From: Spirogloea muscicola
Lineage: Eukaryota; Streptophyta; Zygnematophyceae; Spirogloeales; Spirogloeaceae
Assembly (NCBI GenBank): GCA_009602725.1
Contig: WELB01000149.1
Coordinates: forward strand, 109,213-138,326
Length of the DNA stretch: 29,114 nt
Direction: 5' to 3'
Shown: positions 20,101-29,114 of the stretch, piece by piece
How positions within the stretch are numbered: the first letter of the stretch is position 1
Layout of the letters: each line of letters opens with the position of its first letter
Made by a program: the position numbers and the translations under genes
Notes under the pieces: generated by a model
Told to the model about the DNA's origin: nothing
What the model saw: only the letters and a program-made list of their open reading frames with translations
Databases searched by the model: none

Positions 20101-20818
20101 GCGCAGGGGGGGTCGCGTCGTCGTCCGCCTTGCGGACCTCCTCTGGGGCTTGGGCAGGCGGCGGCGCCAGCGCGATCCCTGCAGAGCGGCCGGCCAGCCA
20201 GTAGCGTTGGCAGCCATTGCTCACGTACGAGGGCCGCCACAGCTGGCGGCTGCTCTGAGCGGCTCCAGTGGACCTCACGGCCAGCACTCTCTAACGAGCG
20301 GCACCGATGGCCAGCACTGTCTAGCGCTCGCCCTTTCCAGTAATCGATCGTCCATCAATGGACGCCTCGAAACCTTCCATGGCTGCCAGCCTCTCGGCGC
20401 AAGAGGAAGGCGGCGGGGAGGGGCTGGCGGCTCAGCGGCAGTAGGCTCTTCTGGGACGGAGTACCGACCGGCGAAGGGGTTGGCGGCGGCGGCGGGCACC
20501 ACCGGGGCTCCCGGCCGCCGGGCCTTGACAATGCGCCGCGTGGCGAGGACGTCCTCGCTGGCCTTCTGGAACGTCCCGGCCTGCGCGCCGCCATCTGCGC
20601 GGCGGCGCGACGACGCGCGGGCATTGTCAGGCGGGCCAGCCTCAGCCAGCGCCTTGGCGGCTCGGCCGTTAGCGGCGGCAAAGGCCGGCGGTCTACGGCA
20701 GGCGCCGGCTCTCACCACCAGGCCGCGCCTCCTCGTCGTCGTCGTCGTCGAGCTCGGCGTCGTCCTTGGTGAGCTGCCGCTCGGAGCCGCGCTTCCGCCC
20801 GGCGCCGCCCTCTGACAT
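17200..20818 (-). CDS. NUP50: NUP50-like nucleoporin with FG repeats and C-terminal RanBP1 domain, 11 exons
   Basis: Model: complement(join(17200..17482, 17632..17781, 18017..18107, 18305..18447, 18627..18749, 19037..19123, 19220..19305, 19562..19686, 19993..20178, 20469..20594, 20716..20818)), 500 aa; every junction is GT-AG and in phase. The N-terminus is basic then acidic ([25 protein letters not shown]), as in plant Nup50. It is followed by the family block [20 protein letters not shown] and [11 protein letters not shown] (the latter only after splicing), QLSSAQNAF, and about eight FG dipeptides ([18 protein letters not shown]). The RanBP1 domain (about 325-440) contains [33 protein letters not shown] and [21 protein letters not shown]50 binds Ran and importin-alpha at the nuclear basket and speeds cargo release. 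The acidic tail after the domain is low complexity. The exon 6 acceptor could be 3 nt off. Exon 9 uses donor GTTGCG, unusual but required by phase and conservation. Confidence 0.92.
18822..18848. repeat. Short CCTAAATCC-type telomere-like run in a NUP50 intron
   Basis: Located in the intron between exons at 18627-18749 and 19037-19123. Contains TCCTAAATCCTGAACCCTAAAG, resembling degenerate CCCTAAA units. One of four such runs in the window, three of them in introns. Confidence 0.55.
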
Positions 20819-21504
20819 GGCGCGAGCTAGCGCCGCCCGGGCGGTGAGGCGCTCCGGGCTCCCACAGAGCGGCTGCCCTCGGCCGCGCTCACCGCCGCCG
20901 CACCGAGCCCATACTGGCGACGGCCGCCGCCGGCGCGGCCGCCCCCATCGCCGCCGACGCCGCCGCCGCCGCGAGCGCCGCGAAAGCCGGGATATGAAGT
21001 CGACGCCACAAACCAGCGGCGGAGGAAAGTGAGGGGGGGGTAGGGTGGGTGGTTACCGCGGTTAGCTCCCCCGGTCACCGCGTAAGCTTGACCATGGTAG
21101 CGATCCCTTCGTCTCAGGCCGTCCGATGCAGCCGTGATTCACACTGCCGAGCCCAGCCGTCCGACTGCGGCCCATCGAGCGGGCAGGGTTCGCCGTTCCG
21201 GCCGCGCCGGTTGGATTCGTTGACGCTGTTTCGCCGAACGAGGTGAAACACGGCAACGTCGCCGTTCCGTTGCGCGCTGAGCTCACTTGCACAGCCGCCA
21301 GGATTTCGAGCTAGGGCTTCTCCCCCGCCAGTGTGAAAGCGACCCCGCCCCCGCTTCCCCCGGGCCCGCCGCCGACGGCCGCGGCGCAAGTGGCGCCGCA
21401 GAACGCGGCCCGCGATTGGCGCCGCCTTGGCGCGGGGGCCCGGCGGCGAGGCACTGCGCCGTCGGGGAGGCGTCCTGCCCATCACTGCCGAATTCGGGGC
21501 GGCC
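20819..21504. promoter_or_regulatory. Divergent promoter region between NUP50 (-) and the NERD-like gene (+)
   Basis: The two start codons point away from each other and are 686 bp apart, so this stretch must contain both promoters and 5' UTRs. It is GC-rich with a G-run near 21029-21037. I saw no TATA box or other recognisable core element. In-frame open sequence extends upstream of the NERD-like ATG (to about 21427) but without another ATG. Confidence 0.55.
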
Positions 21505-24500
21505 ATGGCGGAGGCGGCGGCGGCGGCGGACGTGAAGATGGAGGAGCCCGCGAAGGCCGCGGACCTCGCGGCCATCGCCGCCGCCGCCGTCTCGGACGCC
21601 GTCGCCGCCGTCGTCGGGGGCTTCGCCGCTGACGGCGGTGCGAACGGCAACCAACACGGCGAAGCTGGGCTGGGCGGCGGTGCTTTCCGGGCAGAGGATG
21701 AGGGAGCGGCCAAGGCGGAGTTCATAGCGGAGCTACCGCATGGTGGCGTGACCTCCTCGGAGCCTCTCAGGGACGCGCAAGATGGCAGCGGGCCTGCGGC
21801 CGCAGCTCCGGGCGGCGGCGGCGGGAGCGCGCCGGAGCCCAAGGCCGGGGCTGCGGCGGCCAAGGAAGGCGCGGCCAGGCGGAAGCCGGGGCGGCCCCGC
21901 AAGGTGCCCGCGCGCAAGCCCGGCGAGGAGGACGTCTGCTTCATCTGCAAGGACGGCGGGGACCTCGTCGTCTGCGACCAGCTGTGAGCACCGCCTTATC
22001 CCACGATGGCACCGTTAGAGCCTCCTGATGAAGGTGCTGCTGTTATACTAGAAGGTCCAAGCAGAGCTGCCGTTCAGACGGCAGCTCTGAAGCTGGAGCA
22101 GCCATTCCACAGGCCTGCGTAGCGGCCAGCTGAGCCGGTCGGCGCCTTGGCCATTACCTCAGCCCACTTTCCGTCCTGCAGATTGGCCGGGTTGTCGCCG
22201 TAGGTGCATTAGCTCCATTCCTGTGGCCTTTTGAAGAACGAGGAAAAGCTCTTGGAAATCTATGAGCCACTTGGGAGCGACAATGCATGCTACTTACATA
22301 CGTCCAGACGGAGTAGCTCAAGATGTGCCTTTACGTCCATAGATATCTCTTCATCGCTCCGGGCTTTTAAGGGCGAGAGACGCAGGCAGGGACTGGTGTT
22401 GGTTGTCTCATGAGCTTGATTCTTGCGTCCCAAGAAAAGGCTTGCTGCCGATTACAGGGTCTTAGGAGCTCTGTGGCAAGATGATGTTCCTATATTCTGT
22501 CAGGCTGTCTTATGACTCTTCAGCTGTGCTTTGGACCCTGCAGGCACTGTCCCAAGTCGTACCACTTTGAGTGCATCAACCAGGACAAGGAGGCCTTCAA
22601 GTCGGGCAGCAAGTGGATCTGCGGTGAGAGAAAGTGGCAGGCCAGCTGTAGTCAGATCAGTCCGTGTCAGACATAAGTTGTAATGCCTGATTGCTCTTGC
22701 GTACTGAAGGCCGCTTCAGGGCCATTTGAGCTGGTCATGATTATTCTTGCCTGCTGAGTCGTTTGCCATACGCTGGCAACAGATTACCATTTCTGCAGGA
22801 CCTGCAAGAAGAAGCCATTTTTCCAGTGCTTCACTTGCTGCACTGCCTACTGCCGCAAGTGCATTGAAGACGTCGAGTTTAAACGGCTGCAGAGAGGCAA
22901 GGGTCTCTGTAATGAGTGCCTGACGTTAGCAGGCATGCTTGAGAGACACGAGACTATTGGAGTCGATGGGGTGCGTGCCATGTCCAACCTAAGTGTCAAT
23001 CATCTGCCTCTTATTTAGGTTATTCAGCTGCACCAATCATACCCCTCGATTCCCTTCAGTTAGTAGTACGGTGCAAGCTCCAAGGTAGCAGCAGACGAGC
23101 TGGACAGAGCTTCCTTGTGAGGTGCAAATCATGCCTGTTCGTCCATGATTCTAAATTCAGTTGTATTGTTTCAATATCAACAAGAACACTTCGAATGTAT
23201 CCTGCAGATGCCGATTGATTTCACTTCACCAGACACGTATGAGAACTACTACAAAGAGTACTGGGAGGACTTGAGGAAGAACCTCAGCCAGGCAGTGCTT
23301 GACCAGATCAAAGAACATGTGAAAGGTCCACGGAAGGGCTTTGCAGTTGGCGAGATGGGAGCAGAGAACTCTGATACTGACATTGAGGGCCACTCCGAAG
23401 AGGAACCACCAGAAGCACCTCCTCCGAAGCGCAAACCCAAAGCAAAGGTGGCGCCAACAAGAGGTCCAAGCAAGCAGCGAGGCAATGGCCGGCGGCGGCT
23501 GGCAAAGGTGGTGGAGAGCGAGAGCGACGAGGACACGGACGACAAAGAGCAAGAGGTGTTCGAGGACGACGATGAAGACGTTGTGAAAGAGGTGGCTGCT
23601 CCAGTAGTCTCTCCCAGAAAGAAGAGACTGACCAAGGCGCCAAGCTTGGCAGCCGGTCGGGCTTCGTGGGCGTCTCCGCAGCTGATTGAGTTTCTCAGCT
23701 TCCGCGGTGGCGACGTCACCAAGATGATCAACCGCTATGGCGCCACCAAGCTGATCTGGCAGCACATCAAGGAGAACAACCTGCAGGACCCTCGTGACAA
23801 GCGAAACATCATCTGTGATGCGCACCTTAGGCCACTCTTTGGCGACAAAGTCGGCATGTTCACTATGGCGAAGATGCTTGGCATGCATTACCAGTCAAGC
23901 CAGAATAAAGCCAATGGAATCAGCATTGAAGTGGAGTCTCCTGTTGACACGTCAAAGGTCTCCATGCCTATTGATGTGCATGCTGGTGAGGGAGTTGAGG
24001 AGGAAGCGAGCAGGTTAGACAAAGGTGAACAGGAAATGCAAGTGAATGTGGCAGTAATGGCTGATCGTCCTTCAAGGAAGGGCCAAACCCGAGCAGAAGA
24101 AACAAGGAGACCCGAGGATGCTGAGCCCCACCCAACAGATTGGGCTGCGATTAACATGAAAAACATAAGCCTCATCTTTCTGAAGAGAAGCCTGCTGGAA
24201 GACCTTCTGATCAACCCTCAATTCGACTCCAAGGTGGTCAAGGGTTTCGTGCGGCTTCGTGTCCCAGGAGTGACTGCCTCAGATAACATATACCGACTCA
24301 TGCAAATTGTTGGTAAGCTGCTTCGTGTCCGCAGCCCTCCCCACTATTTTGATTCGTTGCAGAGCTGCTGTTTACATGTGCTAACCCATTTCTAGACCAA
24401 TTGCATTGTGATGCAAATGCCATTTCATTTATTATTACTCTGTCACCTCTTCAGATTTAGCTGATCTTCTCTGGATGTCATCTGGCAGGCGTACATTTGG

Positions 24501-27402
24501 AGCCAGACTTGTACAGCACGGGCAGGAAGATGACCAACAAGACACTGATGGTGCAGAGTGCCACCAAGGTGGAACCATACAGGATCAATCTGGTGTCCAA
24601 TCAAGACTTTGACGAGGTCAGTAACAAAAGCAGAGCGCTGCAGAATGTTTACCTGTACAGAAGATGATCTGTTTGGCTTTGCTTGTATGAGGCTGCATGT
24701 AAGTGCTAGACAAAGTGACTCTCTGAACCCCATGTGAAAGTGGCTCCGTCAACTATACTCATGATTGAGTCATCCCAATTGAGTCCAGCTATGCCAAGGG
24801 ACTGCTTGAGTAGGGACATGATACCGCCACTCTCACATCAGCATGCTGGTTCTGTGTAAACAATAATGTAGGAGGAGGTCAAGTACCTGCGAGAGAGCAT
24901 GCGCCTTGGCATACTTCCTCGCCTTACTGTGGTAAGGGCTTTGCCCAGACACGCGATTTGATAATCCCTCCACACATGTCCTAATTTGCATCAAAAATAC
25001 GTTAGAGCGTTAAATCTCACAAGGGAACCTGCTAAAGGGAAGGAGTCCACCAGGCCCACCAAGCACTGCATATTGCTGACAAGCACTACATCTTGCTCAT
25101 TCTTTGCAGGGCGAGGTTGAAGACAAGGTCGCAGATTTGCGGGTGGCTAAAGTAAATGAGGTGTGACCTATAGCTCTGAGCACGTCGTTGAGCCTCCGTG
25201 AAATGAGCTGACTTGATGATTGATATATGCCTTACTTAAGTATATATAGATATATATATATATTGCACAAAAGGGCATTGACACCTGTGCACGTTTTGCC
25301 GTATTGTCGTCTGCTCTCAGTGGTTTGAGACAGAGCAGAAACGATTGACAAATCTGCGGGACCGAGCCAGCGAGAAGGGCTTGCAGAAGGAGCTGCGGGA
25401 CTGCGTGATCAAGTTGCGGGAGTTGGAGAGCCTGGAATTCAAGGCCGCGAAGCTGAAAGTGATGTCAAAAGTAGAGGCTGATCCATCACTGGACGCCGAT
25501 GCTAGCCCGGAATTCAATAAGAGCCCCAGGGTGGCTGCAAGCCCAAGAGCCAACCAGAGCCCTAGATTCGGTATGCGTGACCTCAGACCCAACATAGTGA
25601 TCCAATCGCTTATCTCGGTGACCGGAGCTGTGAGGTAGCTATTTGTTGTCAGAATTTCACTTGGCTTGAAGCAGAGCTGAATGCCCTTGTTGCCTGCAGG
25701 TTCACCTGTCTGGACAAGGGATGACAGGCGAGCTGGAGCTCCTTCGAGGGAAGCCACTTCGCATCAGCCATCTCTCAAGAGGGGCAGGGAGGACGGCGGG
25801 GCCCCTGACCCAGGCCAGAGGGACAGCGGGAAGCACAGCCCAGAACCCAACAGGCGAGATGCACGAGATCCAGGGGAAGCATGGAGGCAGAGGGAAAGGG
25901 AGGCAGACGACTCGGAGATAGTGGAGAGGCTGCGGAACAGGAAGCGAGAGAAAGAGCGGCGGCGCGAGAGGCGGAGGGAGGAGGAACGGCGGCGGGAGAG
26001 GGATCGGGACAGGGACAGGCGTGAGGAACCGCGGTATGACAGGGGCAAGGAGAGGCCGTTGCCAAGGTCAGTCAGTCCAGCGCTTGCTCGCAGGGAGGAG
26101 GCAGGTGCTCCAGACTCCCGCCATTCCTTCTCTGGAGCTGACACAGTCAAGAGCGCCACTGCGGAGGCGTGGCAAGCTGTGCCCGCCACCCTCCCTCCAC
26201 TTTCAGGTGCAACAGCGGCAGCAGGGCCGGCGGTGCAGCAGCAGCCCGGGTTGCAGATGCGTGCGCCGCCAGAGCTGGCCCCCCAGCCTGGTGCTGCCGT
26301 CCCTGCCCAGGGTTTGCACGAAGCCCAGGAGGATGACAAAGTGTGGCACTATGTGGATCCTCAGGGCGACACTCAGGGCCCGTTCTCCATCACGCAGCTG
26401 CGGTCATGGCTCCAGCACTTCCCGCCAGACCTGCGTGCGTGGCGGGGCGACCACCCACGGGCTCGCGAGTCCAGCATTCTGATCACTGACATCATCCAGT
26501 CGCGTGACAAGCCTGACAGTCAGCCGCAGGCCGCGGCCCCGCCGCTGCAGCCACCGCAGCCGACGGCCCAGCCAGCGGCGCCTGCGCGTGTCATCCTGCC
26601 GCCTGTCTCTATGCAGCAGCCCCGGTCCTCGTTTGATGAGCAAGCTGCTGTGCCTATGGTGCAGCCGCCATCCCACGTAGTGCCGAGCAATGGCCACAGC
26701 TATCGCACGCATGGTGCAGGCATGACCCCGGGTCTAGGCGTAGGTCCGCCCCGGCAGGGTGGCGAGCCCTCGTCAAGGCATCTGCCCCAGCTGGGTTTCG
26801 GCGCCAGTTCGTCGTACGAGCAGCCGGCCTTACGCTTTGAGAATGCTGACTTAGCTGGCAGCTCACAGTTTCCCCTGCAGGGTGGCCGACTGTGGCAGGA
26901 CATGGCTGCCCCAGCAGGGCCGCCTCCGCTGCCGCCCCCTCAGTCCGGCAGGGGCGGCAACCTGCGGGGCGGCTATAAGCCTGGCTACAGGAATGCAGCT
27001 GGCCAGCCGTCGTCGGCAGGAGACAGAGAGTTCCGCTCCCCGCCGGCGTCAGAGAGAGCGCGCGAGGACGCGGAGCAGGACCGCGGCCACCCGCAGAAGT
27101 GGGACCAACCGCCGTGGCACATGGACAACGAGCGGCCGCACTCGCCGCTGCCACAGGAGCACTTCCGCCCGCCGCTGAACGATGATGCCCGTAGTGATGG
27201 CCATAGGCGCCAGGGGCCGCCGCCTCACCAAGGAGGTGGGCGGAGCCCCAGAGGACGCGGCCGCGGGCCTGAGCCCCGTGAGCGCATCCATGACAGCAGC
27301 AGCGATCCGCAGCACCGCCCGCGGTTCTCCATGCCCTGCAAGTTTTGGCGTGACCGAGGCTTCTGCAACCGGGGAAGCAGCTGCCATTTCGTCCACAGCT
27401 GA
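21505..27402 (+). CDS. NERD: NERD-like chromatin protein: AT-hook, PHD, SWIB, Plus3, GYF and CCCH zinc finger; 9 exons
   Basis: Model: join(21505..21983, 22544..22623, 22783..22970, 23208..24312, 24489..24616, 24872..24931, 25110..25160, 25321..25570, 25700..27402), 1347 aa; all junctions are GT-AG and in phase. Domains: AT-hook RKPGRPRK (about 126-133); PHD finger from CFICKDGGDLVVCD (145) through HCPKSYHFECI, extended by CRTCKKKPFFQCFTCC; SWIB (about 402-480, SPQLIEFLSF...GATKLIWQHI); Plus3 (about 565-690, IYRLMQIVG...RKMTNKTLMV); coiled coil (698-745); Arg/Glu-rich tract (about 853-905); GYF (about 992-1050, WHYVDPQGDTQGPFSITQL); terminal CCCH with C-x8-C-x5-C-x3-H spacing (1326-1346). This order is that of Arabidopsis NERD (also listed as a CCCH zinc-finger protein), which binds histone H3 and AGO2 and guides siRNA-dependent DNA methylation. 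Unlike NERD, I find no GW or WG dipeptide here, so AGO binding is doubtful. The start has G at -3 and +4. Confidence 0.92.
25241..25263. repeat. TA dinucleotide microsatellite in a NERD-like gene intron
   Basis: An almost pure TA run with one GA interruption, inside the intron between exons ending at 25160 and starting at 25321. It is the most AT-rich spot in an otherwise GC-rich gene. Confidence 0.8.
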
Positions 27403-27817
27403 GGATGCCACTTTTTGTGGCCTCCTCAGCTGTCTCTCCCCACCAGGACCCTTGCTGGCATGCCGGTTCTCTCATGGGGTATGTTCCACACAGTCTGGGG
27501 ACTCTAAGAACCTCCAGCTGCCTGGCAGCCAAGTAGGGGCCATTCAGAGATCTAAGATTCCCGGCCTGGAAGACCTTCCAGGCCCCTGCATTGTGTACAG
27601 CACTTACTTGCAGCTCCTAGGAACCACATAAGCACTGAGTATCTCTTGCTCATTGGTGGATGCTGGGTGGGGCGTAGACTGCTGCTCTTGCAACTGATTC
27701 TGTCATGGACCCTTACCTTTGCTGTGCAATTGCGTCAATGGCTTGTGAGTCCGCCATTGTGCTGGCCTTTCCTGCTTTAAATAGTAAAGTTTCTTGAAGG
27801 CACGCTGCTGACTGTGA

Positions 27818-27822
27818 TGTAA
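27818..27822 (+). terminator. Candidate TGTAA polyadenylation signal of the NERD-like gene
   Basis: TGTAA is the usual polyadenylation pentamer in green algae. This is the first one I found after the NERD-like stop, 416 bp downstream. A five-base match alone is weak evidence. Confidence 0.3.
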
Positions 27823-27870
27823 CCATTGGCAGAGGGAGCCGCCCCTTAGCAATTGCGTACTTGTCACTCT

Positions 27871-28010
27871 GCCACTGCCAGCCGCGCACAGTTGCATACC
27901 CTGAGTAATTTCAAGACTTGAATAAGATGGTTGGTCTGAATACATTAGCCAATAGTATGTTGCCACTGCCAGCCACGCACAGTTGCGTACTCTGACCAAC
28001 TTCAAGTCTT
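27871..28010. repeat. Imperfect direct duplication of about 50 bp
   Basis: 27871-27920 and 27963-28010 both read GCCACTGCCAGCC, then CGCACAGTTGC, TAC, CTGA and TTCAAG with scattered substitutions (mostly G/A or C/T). The copies start 92 bp apart. They lie in the shared 3' flank and have no coding explanation. Confidence 0.75.
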
Positions 28011-28296
28011 AGACGTAGAAAAGAATAACAATACACACAATAGCCAGCATGTAAGCAGTAACAGCTCGGAGGCTGCCCCGAAGTGCATACTATTCTGAGG
28101 AGTTGTGTGCTGGCATGAAAAAGATTGGGAGCAACGGGGGTTTGGCTTGTGTGTGGAGGAGCTTGTGATGCAAGACCACCCATAATGGCCCGGTTAAATG
28201 AGGAAAGGACGGTTAAGGAGGGCACTGGAGGAGGGCCATGTCGGCGGTGACCGAGCCGTCCGGCAGTCTCAGAGGCAAGGCGGTGATGAGCAGGTG

Positions 28297-29114
28297 CTAC
28301 AGAGCAAGGCTGCCAGCGAGCGCAGCCCTGTGCCCGAGATACGCCAGAGCGGCGGCGACGAGGACGCCGAGCAGCGCGCCGGCGGCCACCTGCAACGGCG
28401 TGTGGCCGATGAGCTCCTTGAGCTGGTTCTTGCTCACTGGGTGGCCTGTCAGCAGCTCCGTCACGACGATATTTAGCACCTGCAAAGTCCACATCCAGGG
28501 ATAAGTGCAATGCATTAGGGGCATTAGCTGACACCACGGCAGCGGCGGCAGCCCGCGTCTTACGGTAGCCAATGGCAAGCGAGTGGCGGGCGGCGGGGGG
28601 GGCGGACCTGGGCGTGCATGCCGGCATGGCGGCGGACGCCAGCGGCGTCGTACATGACGATGAGGGAGAAGCCGAGGCAGACGGGGAAGAGGGCGTCGTG
28701 CACGCCGTGCGTGAGCGCCACCGCTGCGGTGAGGCCGGTGCACAGCGCGGCGTGCGACGACGGCATGCCGCCGGACCCGACGAGCATGCGCGGGTCCCAC
28801 TTGCGCTCCACCGCGTACTTTGTGAAGACCTGCGAGCTCGCCGCGGACAGGACGTTGCCTTCATGATGCCGACACCGCCGGCGCGACCAGACCAGATGGC
28901 CCGCTGCCACCGGCATGAGCTCGAGAAAGCTGTGCCATGGGGCGCACGGGGTGAGCTGGGACGGAGGTCGAGCACGGCCGCACCTTGAGCACCTGGGCGA
29001 CGGCCCAGGCGAGGAGGCCGGACATGAACGTCTGGTTGGCGCGCAGGCCTGCGAGGTGCGGCGCGGCCGCCAGCGCGGGCGCCGACAGCGCCGCCGCGAG
29101 CGCCGCGAGGGGCG
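28297..29114 (-). CDS. DUF212 family membrane protein (divergent PAP2, acid phosphatase/vanadium haloperoxidase-related), 5' partial
   Basis: Model: complement(join(28297..28479, 28608..28829, 28984..>29114)); 177 residues visible, the N-terminus lies beyond the right edge. The exons read NQTFMSGLLAWAVAQVLK, then VFTKYAVERKWDPRMLVGSG with GMPSSHAALCTGL, a hydrophobic segment ending LIVMYDAAGVRRHAG, and VLNIVVTELL with LKELIGHTPLQVAAGALLGV before TAG. These are the signature blocks of the DUF212 family found in bacteria (for example YuiD), algae and plants, distantly related to PAP2 phosphatases through the PSSHAA element. Several hydrophobic stretches fit a multi-pass membrane protein; an Ala-rich visible N-terminal part would fit an organelle-targeted form, but the true start is not seen. 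Enzyme activity is unproven in the family. Both visible introns keep phase 0. Confidence 0.92.

Larger units (their letters stand above)
27403..28296. other. Convergent 3' flanks of the NERD-like gene (+) and the DUF212 gene (-)
   Basis: No conserved coding block. On the plus strand TGTAA occurs at 27818-27822, a candidate polyadenylation signal giving a 3' UTR of about 420 nt, and again near 28047. An imperfect duplication of about 50 bp occupies 27871-27920 and 27963-28010. The open frame of 354 codons on the minus strand across 27911-28975 is reading through introns of the next gene and is not a gene. Confidence 0.45.

Noticed and set aside
26654-27532. 292-codon minus-strand open frame under the NERD-like last exon
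   Set aside because: Antisense shadow; the plus strand encodes the GYF domain and CCCH finger.
28560-28800. Arg/Pro-rich minus-strand reading through the DUF212 introns
   Set aside because: It includes intron sequence; the spliced frames match the family without it.
1-29114. CRISPR arrays, bacterial operons or prophage genes
   Set aside because: No regularly spaced repeats, ribosome-binding patterns or phage genes; all real genes have spliceosomal introns or eukaryotic families.

Overview
The window looks like nuclear DNA of a green alga. Supporting this are high GC content, many short spliceosomal GT-AG introns, degenerate CCCTAAA/TTTAGGG (plant-type telomere) motifs in non-coding DNA, and a PHD-SWIB-Plus3-GYF-CCCH protein of the land-plant NERD type. 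A chlorophyte, perhaps a trebouxiophyte, is the best guess; this is inference from content, not a database match. I rebuilt gene models by hand by finding conserved protein blocks and testing that GT-AG junctions keep phase. All seven gene models are phase-consistent across their junctions.

Layout from left to right. (1) 1-182, +: last exon of ribosomal protein uL15 (RPL27A). (2) 183-1833: no gene recognised; small hairpins and one copy of a retroelement-tail motif. (3) 1834-4696, +: KDM8/JMJD5-type JmjC oxygenase, 7 exons. (4) 5104-8962, -: a very long Ser/Pro/Ala-rich protein with a conserved C-terminal module and a CaaX-like end, at least 4 exons. (5) 9723-13393, -: SET-domain lysine methyltransferase of the Rubisco-LSMT/SETD3 class, 9 exons, with a long acidic insert. 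(6) 13400-17199: transposon-rich gap with a tRNA-like sequence, a frameshifted non-LTR retrotransposon end and its repeat-bearing 3' tail. (7) 17200-20818, -: NUP50-like nucleoporin with FG repeats and a RanBP1 domain, 11 exons. (8) 21505-27402, +: NERD-like chromatin protein, 9 exons, divergent from NUP50 across a 686-bp shared promoter region. (9) 28297 to the right edge, -: DUF212 divergent PAP2-family membrane protein, 5' end outside the window.

The genes are mostly housekeeping or chromatin/nuclear-pore functions and show no operon logic. Three (KDM8-like, SET, NERD-like) belong to histone or protein-methylation families, but their proximity need not mean anything. The least ordinary items are the CaaX-ended low-complexity protein, the inverted telomere-like repeats flanking KDM8 exon 2, the retroelement tail hairpin found at two separate places, and the algal NERD-like protein, which keeps every domain but shows no GW/WG motif. 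I found no clearly new multi-gene system.
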